A DNA stretch of 64,000 bases from Thiomicrorhabdus marina (GCF_017571465.1 NZ_JAGETV010000003.1:62001-126000), one strand, 5' to 3'. Shown: positions 19,793 through 29,792, numbered from the stretch's first letter. Translations and numbers: made by a program. The notes: generated from the letters alone by a model not told the origin.

Positions 19793-20875
19793 ATGCGACA
19801 CTCTAAATTATTCGCCCATCTAATCGCTATCACAATCTCAATTTTACTAAGCCAACCTGCCCAAGCTAATGACAATATTTTTTTTCAACTCAGTAGCTTC
19901 AACCACAGTGAACCCATTGCCCTTAAAGCATTAAACGAGAGTTGGGATAGTGAATTCACAGCTGGCGAAAAAATATTGAGTTTGAGTCAAATAGAACTGG
20001 GGTTCAAACAAGATAACTGGCAAATTTCACTATTTCAAAGATTTGACTACCTAGTTAAATTCTCTAAAGACACCTCTGAATTCATTTATGCAACTGAAAA
20101 CAAATTGCCTCTTGAAGAAAACCAAGAATATCAACTCGAACTAGAGAGCCGATCTTTTGCGGCATCTGGTGTTAAATTTGCCATAAATAGCAATTGGCAA
20201 GACATTAACTGGCAGCTAGGAATAAGCTACTTACAAGGCTCAAAACTTACTGACGGAGCATTAAATGGTGTTGCAACACGCATAAATGATAACGACTATA
20301 ACTTTAACTTTGATGTTGATTATTACTACGACAATGACTTCATCTTCGATCGAAATATAGAGCAGTCACCACAAGGCTATGGCTATGCAATTGATTTAGC
20401 TTTAAACAGCCAATTAAGTGAGAAATGGTCTGTCAGACTATTTGCAAAAGATTTGCTTGCTCAAATTTTCTGGCAAGATGCACCTAGATCAGTAGTAACA
20501 GGAACGTCAGACACCAAAACCTATGACGAGGACGGTTATGTGATTTTCAATCCAGTCGCTTCCGGAACCGAAAGCACTGAAGACTTCACACAGCGAATAC
20601 CAATTAAATTAAATTTAAGTAGCACTTATCGAATCACACCGCAACACAGCATAAAATTTGGTTATCGAAACCTCGACGTAGCCGAATTTTATAATCTGGC
20701 CTACCAATATCACACTCCTCATTCGCGCTTCGACGTTGGTTATTACCTATCGGCTCAAGCTTGGAGTTTAAGTTATCAACGAAGCTGGTTTAAGCTTCAA
20801 CTACTCACCGACGATTTGGATTGGCAAGAAGCAAAAACACTCGGTGTTAACTTAGGACTAAGTTACCGTTTTTAG
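19793..20875 (+). CDS. Predicted outer-membrane beta-barrel protein, function unknown
   Basis: A 360-residue exported protein. It has a Sec signal peptide (LIAITISILLSQPAQA, likely cleavage after Ala25). The remainder alternates short amphipathic strands rich in Trp, Tyr and Phe with polar loops, as in WQISLFQRFDYLVKF, WQLGISYLQGSKL and WSVRLFAKDLLAQIF. It ends in LGVNLGLSYRF with C-terminal Phe, the usual Bam recognition signature. I cannot assign it to a named porin family. It follows the large lipoprotein, and an AGGA site precedes the ATG. A joint surface role for the two is inference from position only. Confidence 0.8.
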   Translation: MRHSKLFAHLIAITISILLSQPAQANDNIFFQLSSFNHSEPIALKALNESWDSEFTAGEKILSLSQIELGFKQDNWQISLFQRFDYLVKFSKDTSEFIYATENKLPLEENQEYQLELESRSFAASGVKFAINSNWQDINWQLGISYLQGSKLTDGALNGVATRINDNDYNFNFDVDYYYDNDFIFDRNIEQSPQGYGYAIDLALNSQLSEKWSVRLFAKDLLAQIFWQDAPRSVVTGTSDTKTYDEDGYVIFNPVASGTESTEDFTQRIPIKLNLSSTYRITPQHSIKFGYRNLDVAEFYNLAYQYHTPHSRFDVGYYLSAQAWSLSYQRSWFKLQLLTDDLDWQEAKTLGVNLGLSYRF

Positions 20876-20899
20876 CGGTTTATCTCCCTTCCGCAAACG

Positions 20900-20928
20900 A
20901 AAACGGCGCCGAATTGGCGCCGTTTTTA
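20900..20928 (+). terminator. Terminator between convergent genes
   Basis: Perfect GC-rich hairpin AAAACGGCGCC / GGCGCCGTTTT (20900-20910 with 20916-20926, 5-nt loop) followed by a T tract. It lies between the barrel gene and the convergent TSUP gene. The A tract on the left arm means it may also work for the minus strand. Confidence 0.9.
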
Positions 20929-20952
20929 TTTCTCTTCACACAAGCCTGCTAC

Positions 20953-21717
20953 TTAACCAAGCAATGCCGGAACGTTCTTATAAAGAATAAACAGTCCCAT
21001 TAGAATCATAAACACGGCGAAGCCTTTCTTAAGCGCACCTTGGTCGATTTTTGAGCTGATCTTATGCCCAATCCAACCGCCTAGAATACCAATTGCCGAG
21101 AAAATCCAGATGATGTTCCAATCCAGTTGCAGATTGAGTTTTTCCAATACCGGCAGATAACCCGCAAAGCCGGCGAAAGATTTGGCGGCAATAATCACCA
21201 AACTGGTTCCGACCGCCATGCGCATTGACAGGCCGCCAAGCAACACTAACGCTGGAATAATCAGGAAGCCGCCGCCGACACCGACTAAACCGGTGACGCC
21301 ACCAACCACAAAACCGTCGATAGCAATTTTATAGAAAGCACGAGGTTCATGCGGTTCGTCCGATAACTTAACCGGCTTATACATTAAATAAGCGGCAATC
21401 AGCAACAGCGCGGTGAAAATCAACATCTGCACTGCGTCGGTAACAAAATTGGCGGTCCAAGCACCAAAAACCGCACCGGCCATACCCGGAATACCGAACA
21501 TAAACACCGTACGCCAGTCGACTAATTTCTGTTTCGCATAGGGAATCAACGAGAACAGACTAATAATCCCGACAATCATCAAGGAACCGGCAATCGCTAC
21601 TTTGGTCTCTTGACCAACCACATAATTCAGTACCGGTACGGTGAGAATCGATCCGCCTGAGCCTAACAGCCCGAGGGTAATCCCGATAAATAAAGCGCCA
21701 ATCCAGGCTAAAACCAT
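20953..21717 (-). CDS. TSUP/TauE-SafE family membrane transporter
   Basis: A 254-residue integral membrane protein with about eight hydrophobic segments. It shows the two internal family repeats: [21 protein letters not shown] near the N-terminus and [20 protein letters not shown] (about residues 138-157). Such proteins export sulfite, sulfoacetate or related anions across the inner membrane; this substrate class is known for the family, the exact substrate here is not visible. The start has AGGAG 6 nt upstream. It stands alone between a terminator and an AT-rich gap, next to trmA in the same direction. Confidence 0.88.
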   Translation of the reverse strand: MVLAWIGALFIGITLGLLGSGGSILTVPVLNYVVGQETKVAIAGSLMIVGIISLFSLIPYAKQKLVDWRTVFMFGIPGMAGAVFGAWTANFVTDAVQMLIFTALLLIAAYLMYKPVKLSDEPHEPRAFYKIAIDGFVVGGVTGLVGVGGGFLIIPALVLLGGLSMRMAVGTSLVIIAAKSFAGFAGYLPVLEKLNLQLDWNIIWIFSAIGILGGWIGHKISSKIDQGALKKGFAVFMILMGLFILYKNVPALLG

Positions 21718-21842
21718 AATGGTCTCCTAAAATCTGTAAAAACCTATTTTTAAATCTTTTGAGCTAACTATTATATTTGCCGACTATTGTAGCCAAAGCC
21801 CCTATCACTAATCGTGACGGTATCATTAAATGCTTATATTTA

Positions 21843-22925
21843 TTATTTTCGCGTTAAAAACACACCGCTTTCAATGTGATGTGTATAGGGAAATTGGTCG
21901 AACAGCGCGGTTTGCTCAATATTATGCGTCTTGGTCAAGACTTCTAAATCGCGTGCTAAGGTTTCTGGATTACAGGAAATATAGATAATTCTGTCGTAAT
22001 CGCAAACCATCTTTCTGGTTAAATCGTCTAATCCGGCACGCGGTGGATCAACAAAAATGGTGCTAAAGTCGTAGCTGTCTAAGTCCACACCTTTTAGACG
22101 ATTAAACTCGCGCCCGCCAAACGCCTCGGTGACTTCTTCCGCCGCCATCTTAATAATCTGCAAATTGTCGATGCCGTTGTCGGCAATATTAATTTGCGCG
22201 GAAGCCACCGAGGTTTTCGAGATTTCCGTTGCCAGAACTTTGCGGTAACAATCAGCCAAAGCAATCGAAAAATTCCCATTACCGCAATACAGTTCAATTA
22301 AATCACCGTTCGACTTGCCGGAAACCGAGCGCGCCCAATGCAGCATATGTTGTGCGACATAAGGATTTGGCTGAGTAAAGCTGTTTTCAATCTGTTGATA
22401 ATGGAAGTCTTTGCCATCAACATGCAGCGTTTCCGTGACAAAATCCTGATCTAATAGAATTTTCTGCTTACGCGCACGACCCATAATATGGTTAATCGGC
22501 AACTGTGTTTTTAGAGCCTGCGCAGCTTCTAGCCATTCATTATCCCCTTCAATTTTGCGACGATAAATCAACGTAACCAGCATTTCACCAGATAGGGTGG
22601 CCAAAAAATCCACTTCAAATAAGTTTCTACGTAAGGCTTCATTGGCTTTCAGCGCGTCCATCAGCTTTGGCATTAAATCAGCAATCGACTTAAGCGCCAT
22701 CGGGCACGAATCGATTCGCACCTTCCGCTTATTCTCCTGATCGAACATAATATAGAAGCTATCGTCTTCCTCATGCCAAATACGGAATTCAGCACGTGCA
22801 CGATAATGTTCAGTCGGCGATTCAAAAACCTGCAAGTTTGGCGCTTTCGGTAATAAACCTTGTAGACGTTCGACCTTCTCGGCCAGTTGTTGCGAGTAAT
22901 TTTCAGGAAAAACTTGGCACAGCAT
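21843..22925 (-). CDS. trmA: tRNA (uracil-5-)-methyltransferase TrmA
   Basis: Makes m5U54 in the T loop of tRNAs. The SAM domain has [16 protein letters not shown], followed by [17 protein letters not shown], the nucleophile Cys in [13 protein letters not shown], and the catalytic Glu in [12 protein letters not shown] at the C-terminus. It lacks the TRAM domain and iron-sulfur cysteines of RlmCD-type enzymes, which supports TrmA. An upstream TTG (22964) extends the frame, but the ATG at 22925 gives the usual [20 protein letters not shown] start and a 360-residue protein. Confidence 0.95.
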   Translation of the reverse strand: MLCQVFPENYSQQLAEKVERLQGLLPKAPNLQVFESPTEHYRARAEFRIWHEEDDSFYIMFDQENKRKVRIDSCPMALKSIADLMPKLMDALKANEALRRNLFEVDFLATLSGEMLVTLIYRRKIEGDNEWLEAAQALKTQLPINHIMGRARKQKILLDQDFVTETLHVDGKDFHYQQIENSFTQPNPYVAQHMLHWARSVSGKSNGDLIELYCGNGNFSIALADCYRKVLATEISKTSVASAQINIADNGIDNLQIIKMAAEEVTEAFGGREFNRLKGVDLDSYDFSTIFVDPPRAGLDDLTRKMVCDYDRIIYISCNPETLARDLEVLTKTHNIEQTALFDQFPYTHHIESGVFLTRK

Positions 22926-23111
22926 AACAATTCGTTCCGTTGCGCCAGAGCTTGGCGAACACAAAAATCGGTATTATAACAAGTCATTAAAAGCGAAATT
23001 AAAGGAAACACTGAAATAACTTAACTAGGGTTTGATATTGATCGCATTTGCCCCGCCTTTATATAACAGACGAATTATCGACACTGAAAAAGTTAAGGGC
23101 AATTGGCCTGA

Positions 23112-23129
23112 TTAAGTATTAATACTTAA
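23112..23129. promoter_or_regulatory. Perfect 18-bp AT-rich palindrome upstream of the diguanylate cyclase
   Basis: TTAAGTATTAATACTTAA is fully self-complementary and lies 73 bp before the diguanylate cyclase ATG. A TATACT hexamer at 23159-23164, a possible -10 box, is 30 bp further on. The position suits an operator, but AT-rich palindromes also arise by chance and no binding protein can be named. Confidence 0.4.
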
Positions 23130-23201
23130 ATTAACTGTAATTCTCACTCAAAAATACTTATACTGGAGTAAATTTTATTTAACAAGTAATGAGCATTTAA
23201 G

Positions 23202-24446
23202 ATGTCCCAGCCAGTTTTTTTGATTGTTGATGACCAAAAATCCATCGCTCAAGTTCTGAAACAAAAACTTAGCGTGCAATCGACTCTGCCCATAAAAATT
23301 TGCCATAGTCTTGCTGAAACCCAAATGTTACTTGCAACGGGGGTCACGATTGAAGTTGCCCTATGCGACCAAAATCTAGCCGATGCGCCACATGGAGAAA
23401 CCATCAAGTATCTATTACAGCAGCATATCCCCACGGTCGTTTTTAGTGCCAGTTTTTATGATGGCAAAGATGGCGGTAACCACTATAAGAAGATTGCTGA
23501 TTTTGTAATGAAAGACAGTCCTGCCGCGCTAGATTATGCGGTCAATATAATGCTCAATCTCAGCCAAAATGCGCAACGCCAAGTCTGGCTTTTAACCTCA
23601 AACCAGTCAAATTACGCACAAAAACTAATCAACATGCTTCACCTGCAACGCTATCAGGTTCAAACCTTTGAAAAACCAGAAAAAATTCAGCAGCAACTCA
23701 CCTCAGAAACACCCAATATTATCTTAATTGAAGACGCCACCAATCTAAAACAAGAAGCCGTCTATCAATTTATCGAGGAGGTAAGGCAGGGCTACAATTT
23801 AAATCAACTGCCGATGATGATTTGCGAATCTAGCGAAAATATTTACAGCGCAATCAAAATGATGAAATATGGGGTAAACGACTTTTTTAATACCTCTTTT
23901 ACCGCAGAAGAATTTTATGTTCGTTTAAAACAGAACATCGAGTTAAGCGACTCTTACCACGCGATTGAAGATATCTCACGAACCGATGCACTAACCAAAA
24001 TTTTCAATCGACGCTACTTCTTTGAATCAGCAGAAAAAAAATTCGCCAAGTTACAGCAGGCACAAAAACCTTTCTTTGTATTGATGGCTGACATTGATCA
24101 CTTTAAACAGGTAAACGATACCTATGGACATCAAAAAGGCGATGAGGCGATTATCTTTGTAGCAAAACAACTACAAGAGTTTTTTTCAGAGTACTTGGTT
24201 GCACGGTTTGGAGGAGAAGAGTTTTGTGTCTTTGGCGAACTAAGCAACCTCGATCAAATTGAACAGCGTTGCGAAGCATTTCGAATCCATATTGAAACCG
24301 AATCCGATATCGCAACCAAGATACAATTTACTGTCAGTCTCGGTCTGTGCTCTTCCGGTATGAACATTGACCAAGCCTTTAATCTTGCTGACGAAGCTCT
24401 CTACCGCTCCAAAAATAATGGGCGCAATAAACTCTCTCATTGTTAA
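23202..24446 (+). CDS. Response-regulator diguanylate cyclase (REC-REC-GGDEF)
   Basis: A 414-residue cytosolic protein. The first receiver domain (residues 5-120) starts FLIVDDQKSIAQ, with a likely phospho-acceptor Asp in VALCDQNLAD and a Lys in FVMKDS. A second receiver-like domain (about 128-245) begins VWLLTSNQSN and lacks the acidic pair, so it is probably not phosphorylated. The GGDEF domain has DALTKIFNRRYF, the metal-binding ADIDHFKQVNDTYGH, and an intact GGEEF at 337-341, so c-di-GMP synthesis is predicted. No RxxD product-inhibition site is seen just before GGEEF. No partner kinase gene adjoins it. Confidence 0.9.
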   Translation: MSQPVFLIVDDQKSIAQVLKQKLSVQSTLPIKICHSLAETQMLLATGVTIEVALCDQNLADAPHGETIKYLLQQHIPTVVFSASFYDGKDGGNHYKKIADFVMKDSPAALDYAVNIMLNLSQNAQRQVWLLTSNQSNYAQKLINMLHLQRYQVQTFEKPEKIQQQLTSETPNIILIEDATNLKQEAVYQFIEEVRQGYNLNQLPMMICESSENIYSAIKMMKYGVNDFFNTSFTAEEFYVRLKQNIELSDSYHAIEDISRTDALTKIFNRRYFFESAEKKFAKLQQAQKPFFVLMADIDHFKQVNDTYGHQKGDEAIIFVAKQLQEFFSEYLVARFGGEEFCVFGELSNLDQIEQRCEAFRIHIETESDIATKIQFTVSLGLCSSGMNIDQAFNLADEALYRSKNNGRNKLSHC

Positions 24447-24727
24447 ACCTATTTTAAAACCGCCTAGAGACACAATAGACAACAACTGTTAAAAACCCTC
24501 GAAAACGCACTTTAACAATCATTAATCGATACAAAACGATTCGACCACTAAAACAATACCGTGCGATACAAACGTGGAAGCCACCTATAAAGTAACTGCG
24601 CTGAAACCAATACAGATATATTCTAAACCTTCCTTAATGCCCATTCTCTCAACTGCGAGCGTTTGCTGTCTAAATCAGTTAAAATACGGCCAATTATTTT
24701 TACAGCTTATTCAGGGTTCAGATTTTC
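24447..24727. other. Intergenic region upstream of metH
   Basis: About 280 bp without a gene. I looked for a cobalamin (B12 box) or SAM riboswitch, common before methionine genes, and found no convincing conserved core or terminator hairpin. A TAAAAT at about 24678-24683 is a possible -10 box but has no matching -35. The metH promoter is presumably here. Confidence 0.45.
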
Positions 24728-27700
24728 ATGAGTTCACGCGCGGATCGTATTTCATTACTAAAATCACTTCTTGCCGAAAGAGTCGTCATTCTAGATGGCG
24801 CTATGGGGACTATGATTCAAAATATGAACCTTACGGAAGAGGATTTCCGTGGCGAGCGTTTTGCCGATTACCACATGGACATCAAAGGCAATAACGACAT
24901 TTTGGCAATGACCAAGCCGGAAGTGATTCGCGACATCCATCTAGCTTTCTTACGTCAAGGGGCGGACATAGTTGAAACCAACTCGTTCAACGCCACCACC
25001 ATTGCCCAAGCCGATTACGACATGCAAGAGGTGGTCACGGAGCTTAACCTTGCCTGCGCCAAAGTCGCACGTGAAGCCTGTGAGATTGCTGAATCGGAAG
25101 ACGGCAAACCGCGTTTTGTCGCCGGTGTGCTTGGGCCAACAAACCGGACAGCCTCGATTTCGCCAGATGTCAATGACCCGGGTTTCCGTAATACTTCTTT
25201 TGACGAACTGGTTGAAGCATACAAACAAGCGACTCATGCATTACTTGAAGGTGGCGTCGATACCATTCTGATTGAAACCATTTTCGACACCCTAAACGCC
25301 AAAGCCGCCATTTTCGCGGTGAAAGAAGTGGAAATCGAAGTTGGTTATGAAGTGCCAATTATGTTAAGTGGGACGATAACGGACGCAAGTGGAAGAACCC
25401 TTTCCGGCCAAACCACTGAAGCTTTCTATAATGCGGTGGCGCACGCCGAACCACTTTCGGTCGGCTTAAACTGTGCGCTAGGGCCTGAAGAACTCCGTCC
25501 TTATGTACAAGAGCTAAGCCGCGTGTGTGAAACCTATGTGTCGATTCACCCAAATGCCGGTCTGCCGAACGAGTTTGGGGAATACGACGAAACGCCGGAA
25601 CAAATGGCGGCAGAAATCGCCGTTTGGGCAGAGCGTGGCTGGATTAATATTATTGGTGGTTGTTGTGGTACGACTCCTAACCACGTGCAAGCGATGGCTG
25701 AAGCCGCGCAAGCGCATCCGCGTCGCGAATTGCCAGAAGTCAATCCAGCTTGCCGCCTATCCGGTCTTGAGCCGCTGAATATTGATGAAAGTTCTCTGTT
25801 CGTCAATGTCGGTGAGCGTAATAACGTCACCGGTTCGGCACTGTTCAAACGTCTAATTATCGAAGAAAACTACGAAGAAGCCATCGAGATTGCCGTGAAG
25901 CAGGTGCAAGACGGCGCACAGATTATCGACGTCAATATGGACGAAGGGATGCTGGATGCCAAGGCGTGCATGGTCAAATTCCTCAATCTACTTGCCTCAG
26001 AACCGGAAGCATCGCGCGTGCCGATTATGATTGACTCCTCAAAATGGGACGTCATTGAAGCCGGTCTAAAGTGCATTCAAGGTAAAGGGGTGGTCAACTC
26101 CATCTCGTTGAAAGAAGGCGAAGAAGCCTTTATCGAACACGCACGCAAGGTAAAACAATACGGTGCAGCGACCATTGTTATGGCATTCGATGAAGACGGT
26201 CAGGCCGATACCCTTGAGCGCAAAATCGAGATTTGTGAGCGTTCGTATCGCGTATTGGTTGATAAGGTTGGTTTCCTACCGCAAGACATTATTTTCGACC
26301 CGAATATCTTCGCGGTTGCGACAGGTATTGAAGAGCACAATAACTACGGTCTGGACTTTATCAACGCGGTCACTTGGATTAAAGCCAATCTGCCGCACGC
26401 CAAGATTTCCGGCGGTGTCTCCAACGTCTCTTTCTCGTTCCGTGGTAATAATCCGGTGCGTGAAGCGATTCACTCGGTATTCCTGTACTACGCAATTAAA
26501 GAAGGTATGGACATGGGTATCGTTAACGCCGGTCAAATGGCGATTTACGATGACTTACCTGAAAAACTACGTTTAGCCGTAGAAGACGTGATTTTGAATA
26601 AAGACCCTGAAGCCGGTGAGCGTCTGCTAGAAGTCGCTGAAGAGTTCCGTGGCGATGGTTCAGCAGCGGGTAAGGTGCAAGATACCGCTTGGCGTGAAGA
26701 ATCGGTTGAGAAACGTCTGGAGCACGCGCTGGTCAAAGGGATTACCGATTTCATCGAAGAAGACACCGAAGAAGCCTATCAAAAACTCGGCTCCGGTCTA
26801 GCCGTTATCGAAGGCCCGTTAATGGACGGCATGAACGTGGTCGGTGATCTGTTCGGTTCAGGGAAAATGTTCCTGCCGCAGGTGGTGAAATCGGCGCGCG
26901 TTATGAAGCGTGCAGTCGCCTATCTTGACCCTTATCTGCTGGCGGCGAAAACCGAAGGTCAGCAGCAAGGGAAAATCGTTATGGCGACCGTTAAGGGCGA
27001 CGTGCACGATATCGGTAAAAACATTGTCGGCGTAGTTCTGCAATGTAATAACTTCGAGGTGATCGACCTTGGTGTAATGGTGCCTGCCGAGAAAATTCTC
27101 GATACAGCGGTAGCCGAAGGCGCGAATGTAATCGGGCTTTCTGGCTTGATTACCCCTTCGCTGGAAGAGATGGTCAATGTCGCCAAATTGATGAAAGAAC
27201 GCGGGATGAATTTACCTCTGCTTATCGGTGGTGCGACCACATCTAAAGCGCACACGGCAGTGAAAATCGAGCCACAATACGATCATCCAGTAGTGTACGT
27301 TAAGGATGCATCGCGTGCGGTGGGTGTGGCGCAAAGTCTGATTTCTAACGATCTGAAAGCCGACTTTGCCGCGAAGATTCGTGCCGAATACGAAACCGTG
27401 CGTGAAGAGCGTAAAGCCCGTGCCAAGCAGGTAAAACGTGTGCCTATTAATAAGGCGCGTGAAAACAAAATTGACATTGATTGGAAAGATTACCGGCCGG
27501 TAAAACCTTCATTCTTAGGTGAACGCGTCATTGAAGACTTCCCATTGGAAAAACTGCTAGAGCGTTTTGACTGGTCACCGTTCTTCCAATCTTGGGAGCT
27601 ACATGGCCTCTTCCCGCGTATTCTGGATGACAAGGTGGTCGGTGAAGAAGCGCGTAAGGTCTATGCCGATGCCAAAGAGATGCTAGAAAAAATCATCGCC

Positions 27701-28432
27701 GAAAAATGGCTGACCGCCAAAGCGGTTTACGGTTTCTATCCGGCGAATGCGATTGGCGATGACATTGAAGTTTATACTGACGAGTCGCGCACCGAAGTGC
27801 TGACTGTGCTGCATAATCTGCGTCAACAGGCGGAGAAAAAACGTGGCGGTTACAACCAATGTTTGTCCGATTATGTAGCACCAAAAGAGACTGGCATTGC
27901 TGACTATGTTGGTCTATTCGCGGTGTCCGGTGGTATCGGTTGTGACGAAAAAGCAGCGGAATTTGAAGCCGAACACAACGACTATGAAGCGATTATGTTG
28001 AAAGCATTGGCTGACCGTTTTGCCGAAGCCTTTGCCGAAACGCTACATGAAATGGTGCGTAAAGACGAATGGGGCTATGCGCCAGACGAAGCTTTAGATA
28101 ACGAAGACCTTATTAAAGAGCGTTATCAAGGGATTCGCCCTGCGCCGGGTTATCCGGCCTGTCCGGAACACACCGAAAAAGGCACCATTTGGGAACTACT
28201 GAAACCGTCGGAAGCGATTGGTCTAGACCTAACCTCTAGCTACGCCATGACTCCGACCGCGGCGGTTTCCGGTGTCTATTTCTCGCATCCAGAATCGAAA
28301 TACTTCGGTGTCGGTTCGGTCGGTCGCGACCAGGTCGAAGACTACGCCAAGCGTAAAAAATGGAGCATCGAAGAAGCCGAGAAATGGCTAGCACCGAATC
28401 TTGGATATGACCCTGAAGACTTTGCGCAGTAA
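24728..28432 (+). CDS. metH: Cobalamin-dependent methionine synthase
   Basis: A 1234-residue, full-length MetH that transfers a methyl group from methyl-tetrahydrofolate to homocysteine through cobalamin. Modules run in order: homocysteine-binding domain starting [13 protein letters not shown] and including the zinc-binding GGCCGTT; pterin-binding domain ([28 protein letters not shown]); B12-binding cap and Rossmann domain with DVHDIGKN, whose His760 is the cobalt ligand; and the C-terminal AdoMet-binding reactivation domain ([26 protein letters not shown]). It requires B12. The ATG is supported by conserved sequence from the first residues. A HepT-MntA pair follows after 27 nt in the same direction. 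Confidence 0.98.
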   Translation: MSSRADRISLLKSLLAERVVILDGAMGTMIQNMNLTEEDFRGERFADYHMDIKGNNDILAMTKPEVIRDIHLAFLRQGADIVETNSFNATTIAQADYDMQEVVTELNLACAKVAREACEIAESEDGKPRFVAGVLGPTNRTASISPDVNDPGFRNTSFDELVEAYKQATHALLEGGVDTILIETIFDTLNAKAAIFAVKEVEIEVGYEVPIMLSGTITDASGRTLSGQTTEAFYNAVAHAEPLSVGLNCALGPEELRPYVQELSRVCETYVSIHPNAGLPNEFGEYDETPEQMAAEIAVWAERGWINIIGGCCGTTPNHVQAMAEAAQAHPRRELPEVNPACRLSGLEPLNIDESSLFVNVGERNNVTGSALFKRLIIEENYEEAIEIAVKQVQDGAQIIDVNMDEGMLDAKACMVKFLNLLASEPEASRVPIMIDSSKWDVIEAGLKCIQGKGVVNSISLKEGEEAFIEHARKVKQYGAATIVMAFDEDGQADTLERKIEICERSYRVLVDKVGFLPQDIIFDPNIFAVATGIEEHNNYGLDFINAVTWIKANLPHAKISGGVSNVSFSFRGNNPVREAIHSVFLYYAIKEGMDMGIVNAGQMAIYDDLPEKLRLAVEDVILNKDPEAGERLLEVAEEFRGDGSAAGKVQDTAWREESVEKRLEHALVKGITDFIEEDTEEAYQKLGSGLAVIEGPLMDGMNVVGDLFGSGKMFLPQVVKSARVMKRAVAYLDPYLLAAKTEGQQQGKIVMATVKGDVHDIGKNIVGVVLQCNNFEVIDLGVMVPAEKILDTAVAEGANVIGLSGLITPSLEEMVNVAKLMKERGMNLPLLIGGATTSKAHTAVKIEPQYDHPVVYVKDASRAVGVAQSLISNDLKADFAAKIRAEYETVREERKARAKQVKRVPINKARENKIDIDWKDYRPVKPSFLGERVIEDFPLEKLLERFDWSPFFQSWELHGLFPRILDDKVVGEEARKVYADAKEMLEKIIAEKWLTAKAVYGFYPANAIGDDIEVYTDESRTEVLTVLHNLRQQAEKKRGGYNQCLSDYVAPKETGIADYVGLFAVSGGIGCDEKAAEFEAEHNDYEAIMLKALADRFAEAFAETLHEMVRKDEWGYAPDEALDNEDLIKERYQGIRPAPGYPACPEHTEKGTIWELLKPSEAIGLDLTSSYAMTPTAAVSGVYFSHPESKYFGVGSVGRDQVEDYAKRKKWSIEEAEKWLAPNLGYDPEDFAQ

Positions 28433-28459
28433 TATAAAAAACCGAGAGGTTAGAAGATT

Positions 28460-28879
28460 ATGGAATCACCCAATCAGTTAGATTTAACCGTACTAAGCAA
28501 AGCCATTAATTCATTATCAGTAGCTTTAAATGAATACAAAAAAGACACTAGCAATGAATTTGTCCGTGATTCCTGTATTCAGCGTTTTGAATATTGTTAT
28601 GACCTTTCAGCGAAGTTTATTAAACGTTACTTGGCTCTAACTTCAGAAAATCCTACGGAAATTAAAGAGCTCAGTTTTCAAAATCTGATTCGTACCGCTT
28701 ACGGCAAAGGGCTACTGAAAAACAGTTGGGATGAATGGTGGCAATATCGCGATAACCGTAATGTCACGTCTCATGGCTATGACGAAAATAAAGCCATTAA
28801 AGTCGTCACTGAACTACCGCCGTTTTATCAAGAAATGCAATACCTGCTGAACAGCCTTCAGGAGCGCAATGACTTCTGA
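28460..28879 (+). CDS. hepT: HEPN-domain toxin, HepT/HI0074 family
   Basis: A 139-residue all-alpha protein of the HEPN group (formerly 'nucleotidyltransferase substrate-binding', HI0074 family). The RNase active-site motif RX4HXY is present as RNVTSHGY, with Arg100, His105 and Tyr107. In characterised HepT-MntA systems this protein is an RNA-cleaving toxin, and the motif Tyr is AMPylated by the antitoxin. The start has a GAGAGG-type site. It lies 27 nt after metH and overlaps mntA by 11 nt, so toxin and antitoxin are translationally coupled and may ride on the metH transcript. Function here is by family and motif, not tested. Confidence 0.88.
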   Translation: MESPNQLDLTVLSKAINSLSVALNEYKKDTSNEFVRDSCIQRFEYCYDLSAKFIKRYLALTSENPTEIKELSFQNLIRTAYGKGLLKNSWDEWWQYRDNRNVTSHGYDENKAIKVVTELPPFYQEMQYLLNSLQERNDF

Positions 28880-29207
28880 CATTGACTTTGGCTTAACGCC
28901 TGCTGAACGAGAGATTATTCAAGCTATTCTGGCAAATTACCTACCAGAAAATTGCTCTGTTTGGGTCTTTGGCAGTCGCGCCAAAGGCAGGGCCACCTAT
29001 CAATCCGACCTTGATTTGGCAATTGAATGCCAATCGCTCCTCGACAGCAAAATTATTAGCCGTCTTAAATACGAATTTGAAGAATCCAAATTGCCATTTA
29101 TGGTGGATATAGTAGACTTTAATTCTGTCAGTGATTCATTTAGAGAAATTATTGAGCGGGATAAAAAGCCAATCACTTTGCAAAAGCAATCGAGTCTGAC
29201 CCCATAG
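28869..29207 (+). CDS. mntA: MNT-domain nucleotidyltransferase antitoxin MntA
   Basis: A 112-residue minimal nucleotidyltransferase. The catalytic GSX10DXD motif is exact: Gly35-Ser36, ten residues, then Asp47-Leu-Asp49, within WVFGSRAKGRATYQSDLDLA. A third acidic residue is in FMVDIVDFN. Family members neutralise HepT by adding AMP to its motif tyrosine. A strong AGGAG lies 5 nt before the ATG inside hepT. The last codons (KQSSLTP and the TAG stop) are encoded by the left arm of an inverted repeat at 29182-29211, so the original C-terminus may have been altered by insertion of that repeat. Confidence 0.88.
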   Translation: MTSDIDFGLTPAEREIIQAILANYLPENCSVWVFGSRAKGRATYQSDLDLAIECQSLLDSKIISRLKYEFEESKLPFMVDIVDFNSVSDSFREIIERDKKPITLQKQSSLTP

Positions 29208-29211
29208 CTTT
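29182..29211 (+). repeat. Left arm of a 30-nt imperfect inverted repeat
   Basis: This 30-nt stretch, with core GAGTCTGACCCC, matches the reverse complement of 29762-29792 at 28 of 31 aligned positions (one inserted base, two substitutions). It covers the 3' end and stop codon of mntA. The two arms bracket the AT-rich ORF at 29258-29761. The core resembles REP-type termini associated with Y1 tyrosine transposases, but that comparison is from memory. Confidence 0.75.
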
Positions 29212-29257
29212 CAGTATCGCAATATATCTGTACTCAAAATTAGGCTAATAACAAGTT

Positions 29258-29761
29258 ATGACCATGAAAGAATTTTTATTCATAATTCGAGAAATAATAG
29301 TCATTATTTTTACAGGTGGTATTCCGGTCTTAATTGCTTACATTATTGGCGGGGAAGATGAACTTGAAAAAACAATATCAGGCCTACTAGCTCCTGAAAT
29401 TTTTTTGTATTACAGTATAATTCCTCCAATTCTTTTTGCCACACTTCACTATACTGATAAATATTTTTATATTAATCCAACAAGTAAATTCCAAAGTACA
29501 TTAAACTTTACTATCTCGATTTTCCATGAACTAAGTTCAAACATAATCGGAATTTTTCGCCTTGCTAGTGGAATATTAATAAGCATTCCCATTCTTGTCT
29601 TAGTAGTGGAACCTGAAAGTTTTAATTCGACAATCCAATTTATTCCTTATGGAATTTTATCTGGAATAGAAGTTGTAATTTTTTATTGGTGGTTTTCCAA
29701 AATCGAAATTAAGTTCAAGTCAAAACTAAACGCTCACAACAAACTTGAACTTAAATGTTAA
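29258..29761 (+). CDS. Small AT-rich membrane protein, unrecognised
   Basis: A 167-residue protein with about four hydrophobic segments (around residues 6-28, 43-62, 90-115, 125-148) and a basic, polar C-terminus (KIEIKFKSKLNAHNK). I recognise no family or motif. Base composition is visibly more AT-rich than the flanking genes, with many Ile, Phe, Asn and Lys codons, which suggests recent acquisition. It starts at ATG 29258, with a second in-frame ATG at 29264, and no strong ribosome-binding site. It lies entirely between two inverted repeats and directly after the HepT-MntA pair, so a defence or immunity role is possible but unsupported. Confidence 0.6.
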   Translation: MTMKEFLFIIREIIVIIFTGGIPVLIAYIIGGEDELEKTISGLLAPEIFLYYSIIPPILFATLHYTDKYFYINPTSKFQSTLNFTISIFHELSSNIIGIFRLASGILISIPILVLVVEPESFNSTIQFIPYGILSGIEVVIFYWWFSKIEIKFKSKLNAHNKLELKC

Positions 29762-29792
29762 AAAGCTATGGGGGGCAGACTCCATTGCTTTT
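29762..29792 (-). repeat. Right arm of the imperfect inverted repeat
   Basis: A 31-nt stretch that pairs with 29182-29211 (28 of 31 positions). It occupies all the space between the stop codon of the membrane ORF and the end of the LRR-kinase gene apart from a few bases. In RNA the two arms could also form a long-range stem around the ORF. Confidence 0.75.

Larger units (their letters stand above)
29182..29792. mobile_element. Candidate non-autonomous element bounded by inverted repeats
   Basis: A 611-bp segment bounded by arms at 29182-29211 and 29762-29792 in opposite orientation, carrying one AT-rich membrane-protein ORF and no transposase. The cargo ORF stop (29759-29761) abuts the right arm, and the LRR-kinase stop lies 4 nt beyond it. 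I see no target-site duplication. It could be a REPIN-type insertion pair mobilised in trans, or two independent repeat insertions; the mobile label is inference. Confidence 0.4.

Noticed and set aside
24447-24727. Possible cobalamin or SAM riboswitch upstream of metH
   Set aside because: No B12-box-like core or SAM-type fold and no expression-platform hairpin could be traced; a covariance-model search would be needed to find a divergent one.
25546-25848. Long antisense ORFs inside metH
   Set aside because: They are shadows of the high-coding-density metH frame and have no start signals or family features.
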